A stretch of DNA of 41,543 nucleotides, taken from NCBI GenBank assembly GCA_015059865.1, contig SUZP01000012.1, positions 1-41,543 on the forward strand. The letters are read 5' to 3'. Of this stretch, positions 7,595-17,221 are shown piece by piece. Numbering within the stretch: the stretch's first letter is position 1; every line of letters starts with the position of its first letter. The notes beneath the pieces were generated by a model. It searched no databases and had not been told where the DNA came from. It saw only the letters and a program-made list of their open reading frames with translations. This DNA comes from Rikenellaceae bacterium. Its GTDB lineage: Bacteria; Bacteroidota; Bacteroidia; Bacteroidales; Rikenellaceae. Position numbers and translations under genes: made by a program.

Positions 7595-10500
7595 ATGAAT
7601 ATTAAAACATTTATCGACCGCCCTGTACTATCGTCAGTGATATCTATTGTCGTAATCATTGGCGGACTCATAGGCTTGGCCGTCTTGCCTATCGAGCGAT
7701 ATCCAAGTATTGCGCCTCCTACTATCAATGTATCGGTATCATACCCGGGTGCGAGTGCCGAGACCATTCAGAAGAGTGCCATCGTACCACTCGAAGAGGC
7801 TATCAATGGTGTGGAGAATATGACCTATATGTCCTCCACAGCCACAAACAACGGAAATGGTAATATCACCATATACTTCAAACAGGGTACAAATGCCGAT
7901 ATGGCAGCTGTCAATGTGCAGAACTGCGTATCGCGTGCTACACGACAGCTTCCGTCGGAGGTTGTCGAGGCGGGAGTTACCGTAAAGAAGCGACAGACAA
8001 GTGTCTTGGAGCGTGTTGCACTCTATAGCCCAAACGGCTCCTACGACCGTACATTTATCGTAAACTACATCAAGATTAACCTCGTACCTGCAATTTCGCG
8101 TATTCCGGGTGTAGGAGATGTGGATGTGCGAGGCTCTGACTACTCGATGCGTATATGGCTCAAACCCGATATTATGGCTCAATATAAGTTGGAGCCTGCC
8201 GACATCTCGGCTGCTCTCGGTGAGCAGAATATTGAGGCTGCAACCGGCTCGTTTGGTGAGAGTACAGACAATACCTTCCAGTATGCAATGCGATACAAAG
8301 GTCGCTTGGAGAAGATTGACGAGTTCGAAAATATCGTAATCCGTGCTCTTCCTAACGGTGAGGTATTGCGACTCAAAGATATTGCCGACATCGAGTTAGG
8401 AACTCAGAATTACCAATATGTTGGAGAGGTAAATGGCTCCCCGGGTGGAGAGTTTACAATCTATCAAACACCCGACTCGAACGCTACCGAGGTTATCAAG
8501 AAGATTGACGCCTACCTCGAAGAGGCTCGCGAGAGCTTCCCTGTCGATTTGGAGTTGGTGGTTTTGGAGAGTGCCAACGACTTCCTCTTCGCCTCGATTT
8601 ACAATGTTATCCGCACACTCTTGGAGGCTATCGTGCTGGTAACGCTCGTAGTATTTATCTTCTTGCGCGACTTCCGTTCGACGATGATTCCGCTTATCGG
8701 TACTATCGTCTCGATTATCGGAACATTTATGTTCCTCTTCTTCTTTGGATTTAGTATCAACCTCCTCACACTCTTCGCGTTAGTGTTGTCGATTGGTGTC
8801 GTAGTGGATGATGCTATTATCGTGGTGGAGGCGGTGCACTCAAAGCTCGACTTGGGTTACAAGTCGGTCTACAAGGCTACGGTGGATGCTATGGAGGGTA
8901 TCACCTCGGCTATTATCACCTGTACGCTCGTCTTTATGGCGGTATTTATTCCGGTATCGTTTATGGGTGGTACTTCGGGTATCTTCTACACACAGTTTGG
9001 TATCACAATGGCTGTGGCTGTGGGTATCTCGGCGCTGAATGCCTTGACACTCTCGCCTGCATTGTGCGCTATGTTGCTCAAACCGAAGGATGTGAACGGC
9101 AATCCAGTGAAGATGTCGTTTGCTAAGCGAATGAGTTTGGCACTCGATAGTTCGTTCAACGCCATCTGCAAGCGCTATCTTCGTGGTGTAACATTCTTCT
9201 TGCGCCATCGTTGGTTGAGTCTATCGCTATTGGTTGTAGCGTGCGTTCTCTTGGTGCACCTAATGAACACCACAAAGACAGGACTTATCCCTCGCGAGGA
9301 TGTGGGAACGCTTCGTATCGATGTCTCGACTCCTCCGGGAACATCCCTCTCGCAGACAATTCGCGTTATGGACCGCATCGACAACGATATCATCAAGGAT
9401 ATCGAAGAGGTGCACGCCTATGGTCGAACAGCAGGATATTCGATGACGGGAGGAGCAGGTGCTTCGCACGGAAATATCGTACTTCGACTCAAACATTGGG
9501 ATTTGCGAAAGGGCAAGGAGCATAGCGTTGTGGCTGTACAAAACCGCGTGAAGGAGTATAGCGATTCGTTCAACGATGCAACAATCTTCACCTCGACACC
9601 TGCGATGATTCCGGGATTTGGTGCTGCGGGCGGTTTCAATATGTATGTTCAAGATAGAAAGGGTGGTACAATCGAGGAGTTGGCACAAGTGACCAACGAC
9701 TTCCTTGCAGCACTGCGTCAGCGACCTGAGATTGGCAGAGCTCACACCTCGTTCAACCCGCGCTTCCCTCAATACCAGATTGAGGTTGATGCAGTGAAGT
9801 GTAAGCGTGCAGGAACAACCACAAAGGCAGTATTGAATGTCTTGAACGGATACTACGGAGGTATGATGTCTACGCGATTTAACCGCTTTACCAAGCTCTA
9901 TCAGGTGCGTATACAGGCTCACCCTCAGTATCGTGCCGACCGTCAAACCTTGAACAATATCTTCGTGCGCATTGGCGATGATATGGCACCGGTAAGTCAG
10001 TTCGTAACGCTCGAAAAGATTTACGCGCCTGAAAACCTCGCACGATTTAATATGTTCCCTGCTATTAGTATCAATGGTCGCTCGGCCGATGGTTACTCTT
10101 CGGGAGATGCCATCAAGGCGGTGCAGGAGGTTGCAGCTGAGGTGTTGCCTATGGGATATGGCTACGACTTTGCAGGTATTGCTCGCGAGGAGGCGACAAG
10201 TACAAGCAATACGACGATTATCTTCGTCATCTGCTTCTTGCTTATCTACCTCATCTTGGCGGCCTTGTACGAGAGCTACATCGTGCCATTGGCTGTAATC
10301 CTCTCCGTTCCATTCGGATTGATGGGCTCGTTCCTCTTTGCCCGAATGATGGGACTCGAAAACAACATCTACTTGCAGACAGGTCTGATTATGCTTATCG
10401 GTCTGTTGTCGAAGACTGCTATCCTTATCACCGAGTTTGCAGGCGAAAACCGCGCTAAGGGTATGAGCATTGCTCGCGCAACCTATGTGGCTACGAAGGA

Positions 10501-10729
10501 GCGTTTCCGCCCTATCTTGATGACCGTCTTGACAATGGTTATCGGTATGATTCCTCTGATGTTCGCCACAGGCGTAGGTGCCAACGGTAACAACACTATC
10601 GGTGCTGGCGTTGTCGGTGGTATGGTTATAGGAACATTGGCTCTATTGTTCATATTACCTGTACTATTTACCATTTTCCAGTGGTTACAGGAGAAGGTTA
10701 AACCAATAAAAACTATCGAAAAGGAGTAG
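7595..10729 (+). CDS. RND family efflux pump (HAE1/AcrB-like)
   Basis: This 1044-residue inner-membrane proton-driven pump has full family length and the usual twelve-helix, two-loop plan. It starts MNIKTFIDRPVLSSVISI. The transmembrane proton-relay residues are in place: the Asp pair in VVVDDAIIVVEAV (D405, D406) and the Lys in GLLSKTAILITEFA (K940). The porter-domain run GVGDVDVRG is present. It lies between its adaptor and its outer-membrane channel, with the channel gene starting at the stop codon, so the three are clearly translated together. Bacteroides homologues (Bme pumps) export antibiotics and bile-type compounds; for this one the substrate is unknown. Confidence 0.95.
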   Translation: MNIKTFIDRPVLSSVISIVVIIGGLIGLAVLPIERYPSIAPPTINVSVSYPGASAETIQKSAIVPLEEAINGVENMTYMSSTATNNGNGNITIYFKQGTNADMAAVNVQNCVSRATRQLPSEVVEAGVTVKKRQTSVLERVALYSPNGSYDRTFIVNYIKINLVPAISRIPGVGDVDVRGSDYSMRIWLKPDIMAQYKLEPADISAALGEQNIEAATGSFGESTDNTFQYAMRYKGRLEKIDEFENIVIRALPNGEVLRLKDIADIELGTQNYQYVGEVNGSPGGEFTIYQTPDSNATEVIKKIDAYLEEARESFPVDLELVVLESANDFLFASIYNVIRTLLEAIVLVTLVVFIFLRDFRSTMIPLIGTIVSIIGTFMFLFFFGFSINLLTLFALVLSIGVVVDDAIIVVEAVHSKLDLGYKSVYKATVDAMEGITSAIITCTLVFMAVFIPVSFMGGTSGIFYTQFGITMAVAVGISALNALTLSPALCAMLLKPKDVNGNPVKMSFAKRMSLALDSSFNAICKRYLRGVTFFLRHRWLSLSLLVVACVLLVHLMNTTKTGLIPREDVGTLRIDVSTPPGTSLSQTIRVMDRIDNDIIKDIEEVHAYGRTAGYSMTGGAGASHGNIVLRLKHWDLRKGKEHSVVAVQNRVKEYSDSFNDATIFTSTPAMIPGFGAAGGFNMYVQDRKGGTIEELAQVTNDFLAALRQRPEIGRAHTSFNPRFPQYQIEVDAVKCKRAGTTTKAVLNVLNGYYGGMMSTRFNRFTKLYQVRIQAHPQYRADRQTLNNIFVRIGDDMAPVSQFVTLEKIYAPENLARFNMFPAISINGRSADGYSSGDAIKAVQEVAAEVLPMGYGYDFAGIAREEATSTSNTTIIFVICFLLIYLILAALYESYIVPLAVILSVPFGLMGSFLFARMMGLENNIYLQTGLIMLIGLLSKTAILITEFAGENRAKGMSIARATYVATKERFRPILMTVLTMVIGMIPLMFATGVGANGNNTIGAGVVGGMVIGTLALLFILPVLFTIFQWLQEKVKPIKTIEKE

Positions 10730-10731
10730 TG

Positions 10732-12153
10732 ATGATGAAGAAGATTGTTTTAATATTGAGTATCGCAACTCTCTTTACAAGTTGCTCTATATACAAGAAG
10801 TATAGTCGCCCTGAGGAGATTTCGACCAACAATCTCTATGGCAATATCGAGAGGGGTGATACAATCACTATGGCCGATGTGTCGTGGCGTGATTTCTTTA
10901 CCGATAAGCACCTGCAAGGCTACATTGAGCAGGGATTGAAAAATAATATCGATATGCGCCTTGCTGCCGAGCGTGTTTCGCAGGCGGAGCTTGCATTGCA
11001 GAGTGCAAGGTTGGCCTTCATTCCATCGTTCAGCTTCGAGCCGTCGGCAAGTGTAAGTCTTGCGCCACAATCGGCACAATACGCCTACACTCTACCCGTA
11101 AAGGCGAGCTGGGAGATTGATATTATGGCGCGCAACATCAACGCCAAGCGTCGTGCTGAGGCCTCGTTGGAGTACAACAAGCTCTATCGTCGCAGCGTGC
11201 AGACTGCTCTCGTAGCGGCTATTGCGAACAACTACTACACACTGCTGATGCTCGATGCGCAACTTCGCATCTCGCGCTCGACCTCTGCATCGTGGAAGGA
11301 GAATGTCCGCACTATGAAGGCGATGAAGGAGGCGGGTATGACCAACGCAGCCTCTATCTCGCAGACCGAGGCGAACAGCTGCTCGATTGATGCCTCGTTA
11401 TACGATTTGGAGTACAAGTTGGTGCAGGCGCAAAATGCCTTTGCTCTGTTGCTCGGCGTTACACCGCAGGAGTTTCCTCGTAGCGAGTTGAATGGCGTAG
11501 ACTTCAAACAGGAGTTGTTCGTGGGCGTACCTGCGCAGTTGCTCTCGCGTCGCCCTGATGTGCAGCAGGCAGAGTACAACTTGATGTTGGCGTTCTACAA
11601 CACCAATATAGCTCACGCTAATCTCTATCCTTCATTAACCATCACAGGTGATGGAGCACTCAAAGGTCTTCCGACAAGTTGGGCTTTCTCATTCTTAGCA
11701 AAGTTGGTGCAACCTATCTTTAATGCAGGTAAAAATCGCGCTAACTACAAGATTGCTCAGTCGCAACAGCGCGAGGCTATGCTCAACTTCGAGCACAAAT
11801 TGTTGGAGGCGGGTAGCGAGGTGAATACAGCCTTGGCGCAGTGTCGCTCGGCACGCAGTAAGACAGACCTTCGTATTCGCCAAATCGAAAACTTGTCGCA
11901 GGCGGTATACAGCACACGCCAGTTGATGAGCCACTCGGAGGCCACCTACTTGGAGGTTTTGACCGCACAGCAGTCGTTGCTCTCGGCTCGTCTGTTGCAG
12001 GTTTCCGACCGCTTTGAAGGTATTCAGGGTGTTATTAACCTCTATCGCGCCTTGGGCGGTGGTGTCGATACAAGCGTAGAGCCTGCCACCGAGAAAAACC
12101 CAATCTTCAAGTGTAAGAAGAGAGCCGCAAAGGAGAAGAAGGAGAAGAAGTAG
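10732..12153 (+). CDS. RND efflux outer-membrane factor lipoprotein (OprM/NodT-like)
   Basis: The TolC-class channel of the pump. From the ATG at 10732 it is 473 residues; a second ATG at 10735 and a GTG at 10729 overlapping the pump stop are also in frame. AAGGAG at 10721-10726 serves either ATG. A lipoprotein signal ends FTSC. Two repeated OEP domains follow, with SWRDFFTDKHLQGYIEQGLKNN-type starts (about residue 45), LLSRRPDVQQAEYNL in the middle (the NodT hallmark) and a C-terminal coiled hairpin. The tail is strongly basic (KKRAAKEKKEKK), which is odd for a periplasmic end but common in such low-complexity tails. Last gene of the operon. Confidence 0.92.
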   Translation: MMKKIVLILSIATLFTSCSIYKKYSRPEEISTNNLYGNIERGDTITMADVSWRDFFTDKHLQGYIEQGLKNNIDMRLAAERVSQAELALQSARLAFIPSFSFEPSASVSLAPQSAQYAYTLPVKASWEIDIMARNINAKRRAEASLEYNKLYRRSVQTALVAAIANNYYTLLMLDAQLRISRSTSASWKENVRTMKAMKEAGMTNAASISQTEANSCSIDASLYDLEYKLVQAQNAFALLLGVTPQEFPRSELNGVDFKQELFVGVPAQLLSRRPDVQQAEYNLMLAFYNTNIAHANLYPSLTITGDGALKGLPTSWAFSFLAKLVQPIFNAGKNRANYKIAQSQQREAMLNFEHKLLEAGSEVNTALAQCRSARSKTDLRIRQIENLSQAVYSTRQLMSHSEATYLEVLTAQQSLLSARLLQVSDRFEGIQGVINLYRALGGGVDTSVEPATEKNPIFKCKKRAAKEKKEKK

Positions 12154-12174
12154 TTACACCTAATATAAATAAGC

Positions 12175-12214
12175 AGAGGTTGGCTATAAGTAATTTAGCC
12201 AACCTCTACTTTTT
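12175..12214. terminator. Terminator after the efflux operon
   Basis: A 12-bp perfect stem (12175-12186 with 12196-12207) with a 9-nt loop runs into ACTTTTT on the plus strand. It sits between the convergent efflux operon and ssb, and can serve ssb on the other strand with a weaker T-tail. Confidence 0.85.
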
Positions 12215-12232
12215 GCATCTATCATCATTCGA

Positions 12233-12748
12233 TTAGAATGGCAGGTCGTCTGCACTATCCGCAGGTACAGCTGGTGCAGCTGTTTGCTGTGCGGGTTGCT
12301 GATATGCAGGTTGAGCAGGTGCAGCAGGTTGTTGATATGCAGGTTGTGCAGGCTGCTGATATGCTGGCTGTGCAGGTGCAGCGGCAGGTTGTGAATACTC
12401 CTGCTGTGGCTGTGCATCGCTACGGCGACCAAGCAACTTCATATCTGTTGCGACAATCTCGGTGGTGTAACGCTTCTGGTTATCCCTATCTGTCCACTCG
12501 CGCGTACGCAACGAGCCCTCGATATAGAGCTGGCTGCCCTTGTGAACATATTTATCGGCTACATCGGCCAAGTTGCGCCACAATGTTACGGTGTGCCACT
12601 CGGTCTGCTCCTTTGTTTCGTTTGTCTGACGGTCGGTATAACGCTCTGTTGTTGCCAAGCGCAAACGAGCAACCTTAACGCCTGAGTCCAACGCTCTGAC
12701 CTCAGGGTCCATACCTACATTTCCTACTAAAATAACCTTGTTAATCAT
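12233..12748 (-). CDS. ssb: Single-stranded DNA-binding protein
   Basis: SSB coats single-stranded DNA in replication and repair and recruits partners through its acidic C-terminus. The 171 residues comprise an OB-fold domain (1-105; starts MINKVILVGNVGMDPEVR, with WHTVTLWRNLADVADKYVHKG), a disordered linker and the partner-binding tip DDLPF. The linker (about 126-153) holds three near-copies of AQPAYQQPA, mirrored at DNA level by a short tandem repeat (about 12284-12370) that could vary in copy number. It is 25 bp after punA on the same strand and probably part of the lpxK-punA-ssb transcript. Confidence 0.95.
   Translation of the reverse strand: MINKVILVGNVGMDPEVRALDSGVKVARLRLATTERYTDRQTNETKEQTEWHTVTLWRNLADVADKYVHKGSQLYIEGSLRTREWTDRDNQKRYTTEIVATDMKLLGRRSDAQPQQEYSQPAAAPAQPAYQQPAQPAYQQPAAPAQPAYQQPAQQTAAPAVPADSADDLPF
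12284..12370. repeat. In-frame tandem repeat in the ssb linker
   Basis: The DNA carries repeated GGTTGTTGATATGCAGGTTG-like units coding AQPAYQQPA repeats. Copy-number change by whole codon multiples would alter linker length without breaking the gene. Confidence 0.6.
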
Positions 12749-12773
12749 ATCTATCTGTTTTTCGGTTCTTCTT

Positions 12774-13577
12774 TTATATCTCTCTAATCAACTCCGTAAA
12801 GAGACGAGCCATACGCTCTCCCGCCTTTTTACCCTGCAACTGCACATCTTCATGGTCGCCCTTCTCGTCGCTAAGACCGCAGTTTGTAACCACCGAGACG
12901 CCAAAGCAAGGTACGCCCATATGACGAGCTACAATAACCTCTGGCACGGTAGACATACCCACAGCATCACCACCGATAGCCTTGAAGTAGCGATATTCGG
13001 CCTGCGTCTCGAATGTTGGTCCCGTAGTGCCGACATACACGCCATACTGCAACTTTATACCCTCACGCTCGGCAATAGCCGTAGCCTTGGCGCGAATGGC
13101 CGAGCTGTAACAGTCGTGCATATCGGGGAAGCGAGGCCCAAGCTCCGCCATATTTGGTCCAATCAGAGGGTTTGGCAAGAGGTTGATATGGTCGGTGATA
13201 ATCATCAAGTCGCCCACACAAAACGAAGTGTTAATACCTCCTGCTGCATTCGACACAAAGAGCGTCTTTATGCCAAGCAGAGCCATTACACGCACAGGGA
13301 ATGTAACCTGCTTCATTGTGTAGCCTTCGTAGTAGTGGAAACGCCCCTGCATCGCCACGACCTTACGACCAGCCACCTCGCCGAAGATAAGGCAGCCTTT
13401 GTGTCCCTCAACGGTCGAAACGGGCATATTTGGAATATCCTTGTACTCCAAACGATACTTAACATCTATACTATCAACGAAGCCACCCAAACCCGTACCG
13501 AGAATGATACCCACCTCAGGGGCGAAGTTGTTGGTTGCATTCTTAATGGCATCACAAGCCTTTAATATGTGTTCCAT
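12774..13577 (-). CDS. punA: Purine-nucleoside phosphorylase (trimeric type)
   Basis: Splits inosine/guanosine with phosphate in purine salvage. The 267 residues carry the trimeric PNP landmarks: GIILGTGLGG (phosphate loop), GRFHYYEGY, the VSNAAGGIN strand, and the purine-site Glu in EYRYFKAIGGDAVGMST. The base-recognising Asn appears in SVVTNCG. Its first 26 bp overlap the end of lpxK, so translation is coupled. Hexameric PNP (DeoD) is excluded by these motifs; closely related MTA phosphorylase is less likely. Confidence 0.92.
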   Translation of the reverse strand: MEHILKACDAIKNATNNFAPEVGIILGTGLGGFVDSIDVKYRLEYKDIPNMPVSTVEGHKGCLIFGEVAGRKVVAMQGRFHYYEGYTMKQVTFPVRVMALLGIKTLFVSNAAGGINTSFCVGDLMIITDHINLLPNPLIGPNMAELGPRFPDMHDCYSSAIRAKATAIAEREGIKLQYGVYVGTTGPTFETQAEYRYFKAIGGDAVGMSTVPEVIVARHMGVPCFGVSVVTNCGLSDEKGDHEDVQLQGKKAGERMARLFTELIREI

Positions 13578-14616
13578 TATCCTTATTTTTTATATCGCTA
13601 TCAATTCGTGCGAACAATTCAGCTCTTCCATCTCCAACAAAGCGCAACGCAATCTTCTCGTAGAACATCTTACGACGCAGCTCCTCAGGTATTGCATTAC
13701 TATGCGCTAACTTCACAGCATCCTTCTCCGTAGTCATAATAACAGCATTTGGATACTTAATCAAAAGTTGCTGCATACGCTTCAAGTCGTTCATACGGTA
13801 GGGGTGATGGTCGTCTAAGTCGATACTATCTACCACAACATAGCGTTGTTCCAACCCTCTGTTGAAGGCCTCATTATCTCCGATACCCGACATCGCAATA
13901 ACTTTTGCTCCATACTCTACCGTACCCTCTACTCCTGCAAAAACCGCGCAAGCCTGAGTTGGCTGCATACGCGAGAAGAAAATCTCTTGTGATGGTTTTT
14001 CGACCAACACCTTGCGCATCAATCGCATATAGATAGGCTTCATATTCTCAGGACATCGCGTGATAATAAAGTAGTGTGCGCGGTCGAGAGAGTCTGTCGT
14101 GTCGCGTAGCTGTCCATACGGCAGCAGATGGTCGTGTTCGACAGGTCTGTTGTAGTCTACAATTATGATATTAATTAATGGCTCGACATAGCGATGTTGG
14201 AAGCCATCATCCATAATAATCATATCGGTATCGGGAAACTCCTCCTGAATACGACGGATGGCAAAGGCGCGCTTTTCGCACACCACAACCGTAACATTCG
14301 GGAACTTACGCTTAATCTGCAACGGCTCATCGCCCACTGTGCGATAGCTATCATCGACACTAACCACACGATAGCCCTTTGTGTTGCGACCATAGCCTCG
14401 CGAAAGCACCACAACATTATTCTCCTCCGAGTAGTGCTCTACAAGCATCTCTACGGTAGGGGTCTTGCCTGTTCCACCAACTGTAATATTGCCTACACAG
14501 ATGATTGGGATATCAAAGCGTTCGCTATGAAGGATATTCATATCGAAGAGCAAGTGTCGCAACTTAATTGCGGCACCATAAAACAGCGATGCTATTTTCA
14601 ACAAGGCTCTCTTCAT
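13552..14616 (-). CDS. lpxK: Tetraacyldisaccharide 4'-kinase
   Basis: LpxK phosphorylates the 4'-position of the lipid A precursor at the cytoplasmic face of the inner membrane. The 354 residues contain the Walker A loop GGTGKT (47-52) inside GNITVGGTGKTPTVEMLVE, the LSRGYGR strand (71-77) and DDGFQHR (136-142), which carries the proposed catalytic Asp. Length fits the family. It overlaps punA by 26 bp, an unrelated pathway but a common type of coupling. The promoter is at 14641-14670. Bacteroidales lipid A often loses the 4'-phosphate later, through LpxF; that gene is not in this window. Confidence 0.95.
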   Translation of the reverse strand: MKRALLKIASLFYGAAIKLRHLLFDMNILHSERFDIPIICVGNITVGGTGKTPTVEMLVEHYSEENNVVVLSRGYGRNTKGYRVVSVDDSYRTVGDEPLQIKRKFPNVTVVVCEKRAFAIRRIQEEFPDTDMIIMDDGFQHRYVEPLINIIIVDYNRPVEHDHLLPYGQLRDTTDSLDRAHYFIITRCPENMKPIYMRLMRKVLVEKPSQEIFFSRMQPTQACAVFAGVEGTVEYGAKVIAMSGIGDNEAFNRGLEQRYVVVDSIDLDDHHPYRMNDLKRMQQLLIKYPNAVIMTTEKDAVKLAHSNAIPEELRRKMFYEKIALRFVGDGRAELFARIDSDIKNKDNGTHIKGL

Positions 14617-14640
14617 CTCTTCTCTATACTATATTCCAAG

Positions 14641-14670
14641 CAAAGATATAAATAATATTTTAAAATACAA
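14641..14670 (-). promoter_or_regulatory. Promoter of lpxK-punA-ssb
   Basis: On the minus strand: TTG (14670-14668), 19 nt, TATCTTTG (14648-14641), 24 nt before the lpxK ATG. This matches the Bacteroidetes consensus closely. Confidence 0.8.
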
Positions 14671-14690
14671 TATTTTAGACCTATCAAAAA

Positions 14691-15890
14691 TTATTTCTTC
14701 TGTTTTTTTAGCTCAAAAGATATTGCAGGCGACTTGTTTTCTCCGTACAACATATTCACCGCCTTGATATTCACCTTCTCATTTTTTCGACTAACGGTGA
14801 AGATTATTGAGCTCAAACCTGACAGAGCCTTCTCTCTTCCTTTGCCCCAGCTGATGGCTAATGGCAACGAGCTTTTGTTGGTTACCTTAATGCGCTTATC
14901 TCTCCAATCAGCACCCAAATACTCCACCTCGATACTCGCCTTAAACAACTCTGTTATCAACTCCTCGCTACCCACCAACATATTGGCAAAATAGGCTATT
15001 GTACGCCTGCTTCGTAGAGCCTCCTTGATAGATGCCTCGTCGCATCTCTCTGCAAGCACAAGCGTCATATTGCGGAAATACCCATTGCCCGAATTAGGAT
15101 ATTCGATATCAATCAACTTGTGTATATTGGATGCAGCAATAGGGGCACATCTTTCATCAAAACACAACGGAAATAGCGCAGGATACGATTTTTGCAAATT
15201 TGCCACCTCGATAGCATCTACCAACCCCTTATCGAGCAACGGCTTGCTGTATGGCGACATCGCCACATCTTCATTATCAGCGCGACGAGGTGCATTGCAG
15301 ACAATCAAAGCATCCTGACTTCGCGCGTTGCGAATTGCCGTTTCGAGATTGGTATCATAGATTGCATTGTTGTTCTTCGTGAACAGAGCGTTGTAGCTAC
15401 CAAGTTTGCCACGCGTAATCTCAGCCCCCTTGACAACCATTATGCCGTATTTCTTACCCTCATTGACAGCCATATTGCCGCCAACATTGAGGTCGGATAT
15501 TATACCTCGCGAATCGGGAGCAGAGTCTACAATATCAACATTTACCGCCTTATCTCCACCGCGAAATTCAGGGCGAATATAGCCACCCATATATCGCAAT
15601 ATCTCATTTTCACCGGGGCGATATTCAATATGGTCGGTTATCGCCACAATATCAAGTCCATCTTCCCAAGCCTCCACTACTCGTTGAGCAGGAGTCATCT
15701 CGCCATCCGAGTATATGGAGTGAGTGTGAAAATCAGCCTTGTAGACATTATATCCTTTGACCTGAGGAATTACGATATCGGTACGCCCCTCCTTTACATT
15801 TTTGGATGAAACCTTAATAGCGTTCAATTGAGCCGATGCAGAGGTGAGTGCAAGTATAGTCGCCAATAGTGATAGACCTATCTTTTTCAT
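14691..15890 (-). CDS. PHP-domain phosphoesterase paralogue lacking metal ligands
   Basis: A 399-residue secreted protein; start taken at the ATG of MKKIGLSLL because a signal peptide (cleavage after ASA, about residue 20) follows directly. It aligns without gaps to its upstream neighbour over the first 200 residues. Metal ligands H55, H57, D86-H87 and E157 are kept (FHTHS, TDHIEY, GAEITRG), but the third PHP motif HNHP of the neighbour reads CNAP (A200), and SDVHD reads SNIHK (N255). Two to three metal positions are therefore lost. It looks like a degenerate duplicate, perhaps non-catalytic or with one metal site. The family resembles Sb-PDE-type phosphodiesterases (name from memory). It is 29 bp after the intact copy, same operon. 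Confidence 0.85.
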   Translation of the reverse strand: MKKIGLSLLATILALTSASAQLNAIKVSSKNVKEGRTDIVIPQVKGYNVYKADFHTHSIYSDGEMTPAQRVVEAWEDGLDIVAITDHIEYRPGENEILRYMGGYIRPEFRGGDKAVNVDIVDSAPDSRGIISDLNVGGNMAVNEGKKYGIMVVKGAEITRGKLGSYNALFTKNNNAIYDTNLETAIRNARSQDALIVCNAPRRADNEDVAMSPYSKPLLDKGLVDAIEVANLQKSYPALFPLCFDERCAPIAASNIHKLIDIEYPNSGNGYFRNMTLVLAERCDEASIKEALRSRRTIAYFANMLVGSEELITELFKASIEVEYLGADWRDKRIKVTNKSSLPLAISWGKGREKALSGLSSIIFTVSRKNEKVNIKAVNMLYGENKSPAISFELKKQKK

Positions 15891-15919
15891 TTTTTTATCT
15901 CTTAAATATTGACAATCAA

Positions 15920-17110
15920 TTATTTTAGTTTGAAGAACACCACCGGGGATTTTCTTGTGCCACACTTCATATTTGTAACCTCCAATCCAAGAAGTTTACA
16001 CCCCTTATCAACCTCTATAACCGTAGCACTTAAACCCGCAACAAAACTCTCTTTACCACTCTCCCAACGGAAAGAGTATGGCAACGAACTCCTATTGGTA
16101 ATCAACACTCGCTTACTATGCTGACCAACAGCGATGGTCTCAATCTCCACACACGCCTTGAAGAGCTCCGACAATAGATACTCGTTACCAATAAGCACAT
16201 TGCCACAATAGGCAATAGTGCGCTTTGCAAGCAGTGCAGCCTTGATAGATTTATTATCGCACTTTTTGGAGAGTATCAGTGTCATATTGCGAAAATACTC
16301 TCTACCTGCGCCCGGAAATCGTGTAGTTATGAGGTCGTGTACATCCGAAGTGGCGATTGGAGTATAGTCATTGTTGAAACAATAGTCTATCAGATTGTTC
16401 CATATATAAAATCCGTTCGCCAACTCCATTCCATCGATAAGCCCACCATTGTAGAGATAAGCACAGTGTGCAGATTGCCTCTTTGCATACTGCGAGGAGA
16501 ATTTGAATGGGTGGTTATGAAATATAAATGCACCCTGCTCGCGTGCATTGCGAATTGTCTTTTCAAGGTTGGGGTCATAGATTTTGTTGTTGTCGGTGGT
16601 AAACAAAGCGTTATAGTCGCCCTCATTACCACGAGTAATCTCCACCCCCTTGATAACCATTATCCCCAACTTCGCACCCCTCTCAGCACCCTTTTCGTAG
16701 CCAATATTAAAATCGGGCAACACTCCGTAAGAGTCGGGGGCTTTGTTTAACACATTCGTATTCACGGCCTTGCCCTCAGCCTGCAAATCCTCACGAATAT
16801 ACCCTTTTATGAAGGGATACATCTGACGCTCGATGCGGCGATACTCCATATGGTCTGTAATAGCAACGATATCCAAACCATCGCGCCAAGCCTCCTCCAC
16901 TCGCAGAGCTGGCGAAACATCGCCATCGGAGTGGAGAGTGTGAGTATGCAAATCGGCCTTGTATACATTGTAGCCGCCAACACGAGGGATAACTATCTCT
17001 TTGCGAGTATTTTGCGTCTTGCCCAAGCCCTTAGGTGCAACGCTTGATTGCGCAAAAGCCGAACTTGCCGAGAGTAGCACAATTAGGAGAGAGAGTACAT
17101 AGGTCTTCAT
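15920..17110 (-). CDS. Secreted PHP-domain phosphoesterase (Sb-PDE-like)
   Basis: A 396-residue protein with a cleavable signal peptide (to about AFA, residue 20). It is expected to hydrolyse a phosphoester in the periplasm. All PHP metal motifs are intact: LHTHTLHSDGD (H55, H57, D62), TDHMEY (D86, H87), GVEITRG (E157), HNHP (H198, H200) and SDVHD (D256, H258). The C-terminal 130 residues form a beta-rich extension shared with the downstream paralogue. First gene of a two-gene operon with its own promoter, divergent from the M23 peptidase gene. The substrate is unknown. Confidence 0.88.
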   Translation of the reverse strand: MKTYVLSLLIVLLSASSAFAQSSVAPKGLGKTQNTRKEIVIPRVGGYNVYKADLHTHTLHSDGDVSPALRVEEAWRDGLDIVAITDHMEYRRIERQMYPFIKGYIREDLQAEGKAVNTNVLNKAPDSYGVLPDFNIGYEKGAERGAKLGIMVIKGVEITRGNEGDYNALFTTDNNKIYDPNLEKTIRNAREQGAFIFHNHPFKFSSQYAKRQSAHCAYLYNGGLIDGMELANGFYIWNNLIDYCFNNDYTPIATSDVHDLITTRFPGAGREYFRNMTLILSKKCDNKSIKAALLAKRTIAYCGNVLIGNEYLLSELFKACVEIETIAVGQHSKRVLITNRSSLPYSFRWESGKESFVAGLSATVIEVDKGCKLLGLEVTNMKCGTRKSPVVFFKLK

Positions 17111-17147
17111 TTTACAGCCTCTTTTTTAAGAAAAATTCCATTCTATG

Positions 17148-17179
17148 CAAAGATAGCATATTTTGTTGTAACCTACAAA
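17148..17179 (-). promoter_or_regulatory. Promoter of the two PHP genes
   Basis: On the minus strand: TTTG (17179-17176), 20 nt, TATCTTTG (17155-17148). An exact consensus match, 37 nt before the ATG at 17110. Confidence 0.85.
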
Positions 17180-17221
17180 AATATCGCTACTTAAAAATCT
17201 CCATATTAGACAATTCCTAAA

